DNA of 64,000 nt from Neorhodopirellula pilleata. GTDB taxonomy: Bacteria; Planctomycetota; Planctomycetia; Pirellulales; Pirellulaceae. The translations under genes and the position numbers were made by a program. Numbering within the stretch: position 1 is the stretch's first letter; each line of letters begins with the position of its first letter. Positions 9,344 through 17,404 of this stretch are shown in pieces. The notes below the pieces were generated by a model that saw only the letters and a program-made list of their open reading frames with translations, was not told where the DNA came from and did no database searches. The DNA is taken from contig NZ_SJPM01000021.1 in the NCBI RefSeq assembly GCF_007859915.1, positions 1-64,000 on the forward strand, written 5' to 3'.

Positions 9344-10879
9344 ATGACCACAAGACTCCCACTATTGCTCTTCCTTGTCGTTCTCGCGCCGGTCCCAGTG
9401 TTTGCAGAATCCGAATCCGCCAAGCCCAACATCATCATCGTGATGCCAGACGATTTGGCGTACGGTGATTACGGCTGCCTTGGCAACCCCGTCCTACAGA
9501 CTCCAGCGGTCGACGCGTTCAGCAAAGAGAGTCTGCTGTTTACCAACTTCCATGTCAGCCCCACTTGCTCGCCCACTCGGGCGGCATTGATGAGCGGTCG
9601 GCATGAGTTCAAGAACGGTGTGACGCACACGATCATGGAACGTGAGCGAATGAGTCTTGATACGTTCACACTGCCCCAGGCACTCAAGACCGCTGGGTAC
9701 TCGACCGGTATTTTTGGCAAGTGGCATCTGGGTGACGAAGAAGCTTATCGTCCTGAGAGCCGCGGATTTGACGAAGTCTACATTCATGGTGCTGGCGGGA
9801 TTGGTCAGACCTTCCCCGGTTCCTGCGGAGACGCGCCGGGCAATACCAACATCAACCCGACGCTTTGGCACAACGGGACTTTCGTGAAGACCGAAGGCTA
9901 TTGCACCGACCTGTTCTTCGACCAATCGATCCGCTGGATGGACACACAGCGGAAAACCGACCAGCCGTTCTACGCTTACGTTTCTTTGAATGCCGCCCAC
10001 GGGCCCCACGTCGTTCCCGATGAATACTGCACCAACTACCAAGGCAAAGAAGGCATCAGCGATGGCTTGGCGAAATACCTCGGGATGGTCGAGAACATCG
10101 ACACCAATTTCGGCAAACTGCTGTCCAAGATCAGTCAATGGGAAATCGCAGACAATACGCTGCTGATCTACCTTGGGACCGACAACGGTGGTGGGATTAG
10201 CAGGCGAATCTTCGACTCGGGGTTGCGGGGTGGCAAGAACACCGTCTACCAGGGTGGCACGCTGTCGCCTTGTTATGTGCGATGGCCCGCCGGCGGTGTT
10301 CCGGCTGGTGAAACTTGTGACGCGCTGACCGCTCACGTGGACCTTTACAGCACGTTGATCGAAATCGCTGGCGCGTCGGTCACTCCCAAATTGCAACGTC
10401 AATTGGAAGGCCGAAGTCTGGTTCCGCTGCTACAGAATCCAAAAGCTCCGTGGGAACAGCGAATGCTCGTGCATCACGCGGGACGCTGGAAGAGTGGACA
10501 GGCGGAACAATCAAAGTACGTGAAGTCGGCCATTCAAAATTCACGCTTCACCTTGGTCAACAACGAGGAACTCTATGACCTCAAGGCGGACTCAGGTGAA
10601 ACGACCAACGTCATCGACAAGCATCCGGAGGTCGCGGCGAACTTGAGCTTGGCTTACGACCAGTGGTGGGCTGACGTCCAACCGCTGATGGTCAATGAAG
10701 TCGCCATCGGTCCCGCGATCAATCCGTTTCAAAAACTCTACTACGAACAGTTTGGTGGCAGCCCGTCAAAAGCAGACCTCGACAAGATGAGTCGTCATCT
10801 CAAGCCGGCCGGAACCGAATCGCGATCAGAGAAGCGACGAGGAGATCGCAAGAACAAGGCTGAGGAGAAAGCACAATGA
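9344..10879 (+). CDS. Secreted arylsulfatase with charged C-terminal tail
   Basis: The protein has 511 residues. The signal peptide (LPLLLFLVVLAPVPVFA) is followed by MPDDLAYGDYGC and the signature CSPTRAALMSG, with the catalytic Cys at residue 75. THTIMERERM, GKWHLGDEEAYRPE and GAGGIGQTF place it with the 4366 and 13182 sulfatases. The last 30 or so residues are lysine- and arginine-rich and probably disordered (SEKRRGDRKNKAEEKAQ), which differs from its paralogues. Its stop overlaps the next start in an ATGA at 10876-10879, indicating translational coupling. Confidence 0.93.
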   Translation: MTTRLPLLLFLVVLAPVPVFAESESAKPNIIIVMPDDLAYGDYGCLGNPVLQTPAVDAFSKESLLFTNFHVSPTCSPTRAALMSGRHEFKNGVTHTIMERERMSLDTFTLPQALKTAGYSTGIFGKWHLGDEEAYRPESRGFDEVYIHGAGGIGQTFPGSCGDAPGNTNINPTLWHNGTFVKTEGYCTDLFFDQSIRWMDTQRKTDQPFYAYVSLNAAHGPHVVPDEYCTNYQGKEGISDGLAKYLGMVENIDTNFGKLLSKISQWEIADNTLLIYLGTDNGGGISRRIFDSGLRGGKNTVYQGGTLSPCYVRWPAGGVPAGETCDALTAHVDLYSTLIEIAGASVTPKLQRQLEGRSLVPLLQNPKAPWEQRMLVHHAGRWKSGQAEQSKYVKSAIQNSRFTLVNNEELYDLKADSGETTNVIDKHPEVAANLSLAYDQWWADVQPLMVNEVAIGPAINPFQKLYYEQFGGSPSKADLDKMSRHLKPAGTESRSEKRRGDRKNKAEEKAQ

Positions 10880-12297
10880 AATCGTTTAATAGAGTCCTGC
10901 TGAGCTTGCTCGGTGTCTGCGGGGGGCTGTGTCGATCGGCATTGCATCTGGGGCCAGTGCTCCTCGCACTCGTTCCAGCCAACGTCTACGCCGAAACCGG
11001 ATCATCCAAACCCAACATCGTCGTGTTCTTAGCCGACGACATGGGTTGGGGTGACTCGGCAACGTACGGTCATCCTTTGATCCGAACGCCCAACCTCGAC
11101 AAGCTTGCGTCCCAGGGCGTCAAGTTCACGCAGTGCTATTCAGCCTGTGGGGTTTGTTCGCCATCGCGTTCGGCGATCCTGACCGGTCGGACTCCGTACC
11201 GAAATGGCGTCTATCGTCACCTCTCGGGACTACATGAAGCTCATCTACGGCGCAGCGAAATCACCTATCCGAAGTTACTCCGAGCGATCGGCTACCAGAC
11301 CTGTCACGTTGGAAAGTGGCATCTTAATTCCAAGCCGCAATTCAATACCACGGAGTACCCGCAGCCGGGTGATCATGGCTACGACTACTGGATGGCGACT
11401 CACAACAACGCTGAACCTAGCCATAAGAACCCCAACAACTTTGTCCGTAACGGAAAACCTGTCGGCGAACTTGAGGGCTACTCAGCACCGTTGGTTGCCA
11501 CCGAAGCAGCGCGCTGGTTGAGTGAAGTGCGTGATGAATCCAAACCGTTCGCATTGTCGGTTTGGTGCCACGAACCGCACTCACCCATTGCAACGGACTC
11601 CCGATTCTCTGATCTGTATGACGGACACGAAAACAGCAAGTACATGGGCAATATCACGCAGCTCGATCATGCGTTCGGATTGGTGATGCAGGCATTGGAT
11701 GAGGAAGGCGTCGGCGACAATACACTCGTCATTTTTTCATCCGACAATGGCCCGGTAGCGAAGTTCGGAGGAACCACCGGCGGACTTCGCGGCGGAAAAC
11801 GCAGCGACCACGAAGGCGGCATTCGCGTTCCTGGCATTGCTCGCTGGCCGGGGCACATCCAGCCGGGATCGGTCAGTGATATTCCGGTCGTTGGAACCGA
11901 CATTTTCGCCACCGTGTTGGACATCACAGGAATCCCGCTTCCGACGGATCGCACCATTGACGGCGTTAGCATGGTGCCTGCGTTCGCGGGCAAGCCGGTC
12001 GAGCGAAAGGTGCCGCTGTTCTGGCGAACCCACGTCTCGCCTCCCGGTGACCGCGTGGCACTTCGCATTGGCGACTGGAAGCTGGTCGGCGACGAAACGC
12101 TGACCAAGTTTCAGCTCTACGAAATTCAGAAAGACTGGAAAGAAGAACGAGACCTTGCCGCAGTGATGCCTGAGCGAACCGAAGAGATGAAGAACACACT
12201 GTTTGAAGTTTGGAAAGGCATCGAATGCGAAGGCCCCGCCGAATGGTGGAAAAACGAACGCCAAAAACCCGTCCGAGGCGGGAAAGTCAATTACTAA
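10876..12297 (+). CDS. Secreted sulfatase
   Basis: The protein has 473 residues, with a start that overlaps the preceding stop (ATGA) and a GGAG-type ribosome site about 8 nt upstream. The N-terminal hydrophobic segment runs to about residue 39 (VPANVYA). FLADDMGWGD and CSPSRSAILTG give the metal and formylglycine sites, with the Cys at residue 94. GKWHLNSKPQ, SSDNGPVAKFGGT and RGGKRSDHEGGIRVPG follow in order. This is a compact single-domain sulfatase. The 16-bp gap to the sulfatase remnant that follows suggests that tandem duplication produced this part of the cluster. Confidence 0.94.
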   Translation: MKSFNRVLLSLLGVCGGLCRSALHLGPVLLALVPANVYAETGSSKPNIVVFLADDMGWGDSATYGHPLIRTPNLDKLASQGVKFTQCYSACGVCSPSRSAILTGRTPYRNGVYRHLSGLHEAHLRRSEITYPKLLRAIGYQTCHVGKWHLNSKPQFNTTEYPQPGDHGYDYWMATHNNAEPSHKNPNNFVRNGKPVGELEGYSAPLVATEAARWLSEVRDESKPFALSVWCHEPHSPIATDSRFSDLYDGHENSKYMGNITQLDHAFGLVMQALDEEGVGDNTLVIFSSDNGPVAKFGGTTGGLRGGKRSDHEGGIRVPGIARWPGHIQPGSVSDIPVVGTDIFATVLDITGIPLPTDRTIDGVSMVPAFAGKPVERKVPLFWRTHVSPPGDRVALRIGDWKLVGDETLTKFQLYEIQKDWKEERDLAAVMPERTEEMKNTLFEVWKGIECEGPAEWWKNERQKPVRGGKVNY

Positions 12298-12313
12298 GTT
12301 ACACGAAGTATCC

Positions 12314-12454
12314 ATGTTTGGGATCTCTCTCTTAGCCACGGTCCTATTGATCGCCGACACCGCCTTCGCTGCGAAGCGTCCAATTTTCTTCGTGATCATG
12401 GCCGACGACTTGGGAGATGCCCGGTTTAGTTTACAGGGCTGCAAATCCCAATGA
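12314..12454 (+). pseudogene. Sulfatase N-terminal remnant
   Basis: From ATG 12314 the frame encodes a signal-peptide-like start (FGISLLATVLLIADTAFA) followed by KRPIFFVIMADDLGDARF. That reproduces the beginning of a sulfatase (signal peptide, then K-P-N-I-x-F-x-x-x-D-D-L-G). The sulfatase sequence then stops: after MADDLG the frame reads 12 unrelated codons to a TGA at 12452. The catalytic Cys region is absent. It ends exactly on the start codon of the SGNH esterase. It could be translated as a 46-residue peptide, but the simplest reading is the 5' stump of a deleted sulfatase whose body was lost when the esterase gene became adjacent. Confidence 0.75.
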
Positions 12455-13134
12455 TGATCCGCAACCTTCTCCCATGCACACTGCTGCTGTTTGCGTCGCT
12501 TGGTTGGAGTGCCGACGCGGGAGTGGAGGACACTCCAGAGCTTCCCAACGTCTTGCTAATCGGCGATTCCATCTCGATCGGCTACACACCGCATGTCCAG
12601 AAGCTACTTGAAGGACAAGCTGATGTATTTAGGATTCGGGGGAACGGAAAGCATTCCGAGTTCGGCTTGAAGCATCTGAACAAATGGCTCGGTTCACGCG
12701 ATTGGGATGTCATCCATTTCAATTGGGGATTGTGGGACCTCTGTTACCGAAATCCCAAGTCGAAGGTTCAAGGAAACCGGGACAAGGTAAATGGAACCCT
12801 GACGGCCACGCCGGAACAGTACCGAGCCAACTTGGAAGCAATCGTCGCCTGTCTCAAGAAAACGGACGCGACACTGATTTGGTGCGCAACCACGCCGGTG
12901 CCCGAACACGAGGCGGGAAGAAAGCTGGGTGACGACGTCAAGTACAATCGGATCGCTGATGAGATCATGAAAGCGAATGAGATAGCGATCAACGATTTGC
13001 ATTCCCATGCGTTGTTGAAACTTCCCGAGATTCTGGTTCGCCGGGGAGATGTTCATTTCTCGGAAGCCGGGTACATCCACCTCGCCGAGAAAGTCACTCA
13101 CGAAATTCTTGCCGTCATTGGCGATGTTAAATGA
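12451..13134 (+). CDS. Secreted SGNH/GDSL-family hydrolase (putative carbohydrate esterase)
   Basis: The protein has 227 residues, with a signal peptide of about 23 residues. The block I motif is LLIGDSISIGY with nucleophile Ser40. A Gly in RGNGKHSE (about 66) and Asn91 in HFNWGLWD correspond to blocks II and III. The catalytic Asp and His are in RRGDVHFSEAGY (D200, H202). This is a complete SGNH set. Such enzymes commonly remove acetyl groups from sugars; with sulfatases on both sides, deacetylation of a sulfated polysaccharide is the inferred role. The start overlaps the stop of the sulfatase remnant, and the stop overlaps an ATG at 13131. Confidence 0.88.
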   Translation: MMIRNLLPCTLLLFASLGWSADAGVEDTPELPNVLLIGDSISIGYTPHVQKLLEGQADVFRIRGNGKHSEFGLKHLNKWLGSRDWDVIHFNWGLWDLCYRNPKSKVQGNRDKVNGTLTATPEQYRANLEAIVACLKKTDATLIWCATTPVPEHEAGRKLGDDVKYNRIADEIMKANEIAINDLHSHALLKLPEILVRRGDVHFSEAGYIHLAEKVTHEILAVIGDVK

Positions 13135-13181
13135 TGGCGCGACACACATTTGGAAACTGCAACAATCTCATGGCGATCTCA

Positions 13182-16100
13182 ATGAACAAGTGTTTCACTT
13201 TTTGTGTGATGCTGGCACTGAACGTAGCAGTCGCTTCGGCAGCAACGAGACCGAATGTCATCTTGGTGATGACCGACGATCAAGGCTACGGTGAAGTTGG
13301 CTTTCACGGCAACGAGGTCTTAAAGACACCGAATCTCGACCGATTCGCGGCCGAGGGGACGGAACTGACGCAATTCTATGTCTCGCCGATGTGTACACCG
13401 ACACGCTCATCCTTGATGACTGGGCGTTACCATTTCCGCACCGGCGCGCATGATACGTACATTGGGCGTTCAAACATGAACCCGCAAGAGACGACCATTG
13501 CGGAGGTGTTTGCAGACGCGGGTTACCGTACTGGCATTTTCGGCAAATGGCACCTTGGTGAAAACTACCCGATGCGTGCCCAAGACCAGGGTTTTGAAAC
13601 GGTGGTGGTCCATGGGGGTGGCGGCATCGGGCAGTTCGCCGATCATCCCGGCAACCGATATTGGAATCCGACTCTGCTTTTCAACGACATCTTCCGGCAA
13701 GCCGAGGGTTACTGCACAGACATTTTCATCGACGAGTCCATTCGCTTTCTCTCCGAGAAAAGCGAAGCGCCGTTCTTCTGCTATCTTCCGCTCAATATTC
13801 CGCACTCGCCCTTTGATGTCGCGAAGGAGTATCGCGAGCAATACGACGCCCAGGTACTAGATGAACCGGGTGGACGACAATGGACGAGCCCGATCTACGG
13901 AATGCTCTCGCAATTCGATGAAGCCTTTCAGCGATTGCTCGACGCGGTTGAATCTCAAGGAATCAAGAACGACACGATTGTCATGTTCATGTCCGATAAC
14001 GGCCCCAACTCGGTCTACTTCACCGCCGGTCTACGTGCCAAGAAAGGGAGTGTTTACGAAAATGGTATTCGCGTCCCATTCGTGATCCGGTGGCCCGGTC
14101 GTATCCCGGTCGGTCGCAAGATCAAGGACCCGGCCATGCATATCGATTTGCTGCCAACCTTGGCGAATGCGTGCGGTATTGAAATTGCGGATTCGCTGAA
14201 GCTCGATGGTCAAAACATCTTGCCCGTGTTGACTGGAGAGTCGCCTTCGATTCCCGAGCGCAGCCTGTTCATGCAGCACAACCGAGGGAACGTGCCAACG
14301 AAGTTCAAAAACGGTATGGCACGCAAAGGCCCCTGGAAGGTGGTGAACGTTTCAAACGATCCCAGTCAGTTTGAACTGTACAACATCGATGTCGATCCCG
14401 GCGAGAAAGAGGACCTGGCGAGCCAGCATCCGGAAAGAGTGAAGGCGCTCGTCAGCGAATACGAGGCGTGGTTTGACGACGTGACCGCTGAGCTACAAAG
14501 CACTCAGGGAATGCCTTGTCCCTGCGAGTTGAACCCGATTCAAAAGCAGGCGTTTCGGTTTACATGGCAAGACTGGTGGGGTGACAAAACCGGTTGGTGG
14601 GCGAACAACTATGGACGGTGGGGGATGAACAACCCGGGACTGATCGAGCGATTTGACGTCACGATCATCCCGCAGAAGCAACACGTCGGAAAGCCGTCGA
14701 AGATCAAGTTCCTCTGGCAAGATCAGTTGATCGAGAAACGTTTCGACGAGACGCCCGAGCGATTCGTGATCGAGGACACCGACTTGGCTGAGGGCATTGG
14801 TTTTATGGAGGCCCAACTGTTCGTCGGTGACAAGCGATGGGGCGTCAAAGAGGTGCAGATCAAAGTTCACGGTGCCAAGACCGACATCGTGGCAAAGCCC
14901 TACGATGGTTCCTGGGAGTCACTGCAAAAGATGCCGGTCCCTGCGTGGTTCGATGACGGGAAAGTCGGGGTCTTCATTCACTGGGGGCCTTACAGTGTGA
15001 TCGGCTATCGCAAGGGAGGCCGAGGTTATTCCGAACATGTGCCCAAACAAATTTATAGCGATCCAGAGCATTACTACCCGCTCGTTAAAGAGCGGTGGGG
15101 CGCGACGCCGCCCGAGTTCGGCTACAAGGACATGATTCCGGAATTCAAAGCGGAGAAATGGGACCCCAACGCCTGGGCCAAACTTTTCGCCGACGTGGGT
15201 TTCAAGTATTGCGTGATGACGGCCGAGCATCACGACGGTTGGGCGAACTGGGATTCGGAATTGACACCGTGGAACGCCATGGACATGGGGCCTAAACGCG
15301 ACCTTGTCGGCGAACTCGGCAAAGCCCTCAAAAAGCAGGGAGTCAAGTTCGCCCCGTCCTATCACCGCGAACGTCACCAGACGTTTTTTGCCAAGCGGCT
15401 CTACACCGTCCAAGCGGAACCGCAGGATGACATTGCCGAAGAAATTCGACGCGTCCCCGAAGCAGCTGCGTTGTATGGACCTTTTGGGCTGACCAAAGAG
15501 TTTGTCGACGACTACGTCGCACGGTGGAAAGAGATTCAGAAGAAATACGAGCCGGATTTCTTGTGGATAGACGACATTCCGATCTGGACTCGCGATGGCA
15601 ACAACGTGCTCGCCGGCAATACAAAGCCGGAGGTGCAGTATTTCTATGATCAATGCCGATCGATGATTACCGACTTCATGAACGATGGCGCCGCACGCGG
15701 TGTTGACGTTTATGTCAACAACAAAGGCGGCAACCGCAATTGGCCAGCGGGAGTGGGATGTCTCGAGAAGGACAACTTGAAACTCAAAGTGATTGGGCCA
15801 AAGTGGGAGAGTTGCACGACCTTCGGAACATCGTTCGGCTATCTCGAAGGCGACCGGTACAAGAGTATCGAAAGTGTCATCCACGAGATGGTCGAAGTGA
15901 TCAGCCGCAACGGAAATTTTCTGGTCAACATTGGACCGAAATCCGACGGTACGATCCCCGAGCCGCAGATGGAACGTCTGATGGCGATGAAGCATTGGCT
16001 GAAGGTCAATGGTGACGCGATTTACGGGTCGCGATACTGGAAAGAAAGCGAGCAGAAGGACGAACGGCTCGCTTTTACGACCAACGGCAAGAAGCTCTAC

Positions 16101-16604
16101 GCGATCAAACTCGAAAAACCCATCGAGCCATTTGTAATTCGGGGCACGGCGGGATGGACTGCTGATCAAGTCAAATCGGTTCGTTTACTCGGATCTGATG
16201 CAGCCGTGATCTCGCGGATGACCACAGGTGGCTTACAAATCACTCCTCCATCGAGTTTGGGAGAAAGCGATCATGCCTGGGCTTTCGAAATTTTGACCGA
16301 CCAAAACCAGCACCACCCCAACGTCATCGTCCACGATGAAGACAAGGCTTTGCGTGGAACAAAGAAAGTTGACTTGGAGGGCCGGTCGGCTCCGAGTGTA
16401 TTGACTCATCCAAAGGTGAAGTCATTTGTTCTACCGGGAGCTTCGGTGATTTTGGAGACAGCAGCCGCTGCAGGCGGTTTTGAAACGCTGACGCTTCCAG
16501 CAGCGTCGAATCGGAAGATCACCACCAATAAGCCAACGGCCAATGATCCACTTCACACGCTGACTGATGGCATGCTTACGAAAGGTTTCGGGAAGACACC
16601 ATGA
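13182..16604 (+). CDS. Sulfatase-alpha-L-fucosidase (GH29) fusion protein, secreted
   Basis: A single uninterrupted frame of 1140 residues from ATG 13182; an in-frame ATG at 13131 overlaps the previous stop but would lengthen the signal peptide. Signal peptide: NKCFTFCVMLALNVAVASA. Sulfatase domain: MTDDQGYGEVG, CTPTRSSLMTG with catalytic Cys71, GKWHLGENYP, HGGGGIGQ, then a beta domain to about residue 570. A GH29 domain follows from about 575 to 950. It shows VGVFIHWGPYSVIGY, TAEHHDGWANWDS, GPKRDLVGELGKALKKQGVK, LWIDDIPIW and NGNFLVNIGPKSDGTIP, all close to fucosidase consensus. Asp797 in LWIDD aligns with the expected nucleophile. A further beta-sandwich-like part ends abruptly in LHTLTDGMLTKGFGKTP. 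Expected role: removing sulfate and alpha-L-fucose from one polysaccharide. Confidence 0.92.
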   Translation: MNKCFTFCVMLALNVAVASAATRPNVILVMTDDQGYGEVGFHGNEVLKTPNLDRFAAEGTELTQFYVSPMCTPTRSSLMTGRYHFRTGAHDTYIGRSNMNPQETTIAEVFADAGYRTGIFGKWHLGENYPMRAQDQGFETVVVHGGGGIGQFADHPGNRYWNPTLLFNDIFRQAEGYCTDIFIDESIRFLSEKSEAPFFCYLPLNIPHSPFDVAKEYREQYDAQVLDEPGGRQWTSPIYGMLSQFDEAFQRLLDAVESQGIKNDTIVMFMSDNGPNSVYFTAGLRAKKGSVYENGIRVPFVIRWPGRIPVGRKIKDPAMHIDLLPTLANACGIEIADSLKLDGQNILPVLTGESPSIPERSLFMQHNRGNVPTKFKNGMARKGPWKVVNVSNDPSQFELYNIDVDPGEKEDLASQHPERVKALVSEYEAWFDDVTAELQSTQGMPCPCELNPIQKQAFRFTWQDWWGDKTGWWANNYGRWGMNNPGLIERFDVTIIPQKQHVGKPSKIKFLWQDQLIEKRFDETPERFVIEDTDLAEGIGFMEAQLFVGDKRWGVKEVQIKVHGAKTDIVAKPYDGSWESLQKMPVPAWFDDGKVGVFIHWGPYSVIGYRKGGRGYSEHVPKQIYSDPEHYYPLVKERWGATPPEFGYKDMIPEFKAEKWDPNAWAKLFADVGFKYCVMTAEHHDGWANWDSELTPWNAMDMGPKRDLVGELGKALKKQGVKFAPSYHRERHQTFFAKRLYTVQAEPQDDIAEEIRRVPEAAALYGPFGLTKEFVDDYVARWKEIQKKYEPDFLWIDDIPIWTRDGNNVLAGNTKPEVQYFYDQCRSMITDFMNDGAARGVDVYVNNKGGNRNWPAGVGCLEKDNLKLKVIGPKWESCTTFGTSFGYLEGDRYKSIESVIHEMVEVISRNGNFLVNIGPKSDGTIPEPQMERLMAMKHWLKVNGDAIYGSRYWKESEQKDERLAFTTNGKKLYAIKLEKPIEPFVIRGTAGWTADQVKSVRLLGSDAAVISRMTTGGLQITPPSSLGESDHAWAFEILTDQNQHHPNVIVHDEDKALRGTKKVDLEGRSAPSVLTHPKVKSFVLPGASVILETAAAAGGFETLTLPAASNRKITTNKPTANDPLHTLTDGMLTKGFGKTP

Positions 16605-17389
16605 CGAAAAGACATTGGACTTATCAACTCCTTCTGATGACCCTTGCCTTCCACGTCTCCCTGGCGGCGGTCGCCGTTGCGGATCAGCCGACGGATACTG
16701 GGACGACTCCTGCGGAGGAAAACGCGTCTCCGACACTCGGTCTGGCACCGCCGGAGGGCGCCGTGGTGCTCTTCGACGGAACCGGCTTTGATGCTTGGCA
16801 GCCGTTTTCTTGGCAATGGATCAATCCGAAAGATGATCAAGAAGAAATTCAGTGGAAAATCATCGATAACGCGGCGATGGAAATCACGTTTGAATTCGAG
16901 GGCAAGAAACGCAAACAGTTTCTAAGCACGAAAGATAAGTTTGGTGACTACCGACTCCACTTGGAGTTTCAATTGCCCGAAGACGGTGGCAAGGGAAACA
17001 GTGGTCTGTTCTTCGGACCGCTGTACGAACTGCAAATTTTGGACAGTGCCAAACAGTCGGAAATCGGAATGGGGGACTGCGGTGCAATCTATCAACTTCG
17101 CGTGCCCGACGTGAATGCAGCGCTCGGTCCTGGCGAATGGCAAACCATCGATTTGGAATACCAAGCGGCGAAAGTTGGTCGCAACGGTTTTATGACGGAA
17201 GAAGGCGCCGCTCGCGTCACGGTTCGGCTCAACGGCAAGCTAATTCACAATGACTACCGGTTGTCGCTGCGGCGCAATAAGTATGCTGCTTTCCCCGAGG
17301 AAGCAACCTCACCACTTGTGCTGCAGGAACACGGATCGCCCGTGCGATTCAGAAACATTTGGTTGGTCGAAAAGATCAAAAACAAATAG
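16601..17389 (+). CDS. Secreted DUF1080 (3-keto-disaccharide hydrolase-type) protein
   Basis: The protein has 262 residues, with a signal peptide (LLMTLAFHVSLAAVAVAD). The concanavalin-like DUF1080 fold is indicated by VVLFDGTGFDAW at about 55-66, the GNSGLFFGPLYELQILDS segment near 130-150, EWQTIDLEYQA, and the closing VRFRNIWL. Family members are abundant in planctomycetes, and some hydrolyse 3-keto-sugars; here the substrate is not known. The start overlaps the stop of the fusion gene by ATGA, and GGGAAG about 5 nt upstream may serve as a ribosome site. The next sulfatase begins 15 bp downstream, so it is almost certainly in the same transcript. Confidence 0.88.
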   Translation: MTKRHWTYQLLLMTLAFHVSLAAVAVADQPTDTGTTPAEENASPTLGLAPPEGAVVLFDGTGFDAWQPFSWQWINPKDDQEEIQWKIIDNAAMEITFEFEGKKRKQFLSTKDKFGDYRLHLEFQLPEDGGKGNSGLFFGPLYELQILDSAKQSEIGMGDCGAIYQLRVPDVNAALGPGEWQTIDLEYQAAKVGRNGFMTEEGAARVTVRLNGKLIHNDYRLSLRRNKYAAFPEEATSPLVLQEHGSPVRFRNIWLVEKIKNK

Positions 17390-17404
17390 GGAAGCGCTGA
17401 AGAA

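Noticed and set aside
14919..16169. 416-codon open frame on the minus strand within the fusion gene
   Set aside because: It is the antisense shadow of the GH29 part, which has strong motifs on the + strand; the minus frame has no recognisable motif or signal peptide.
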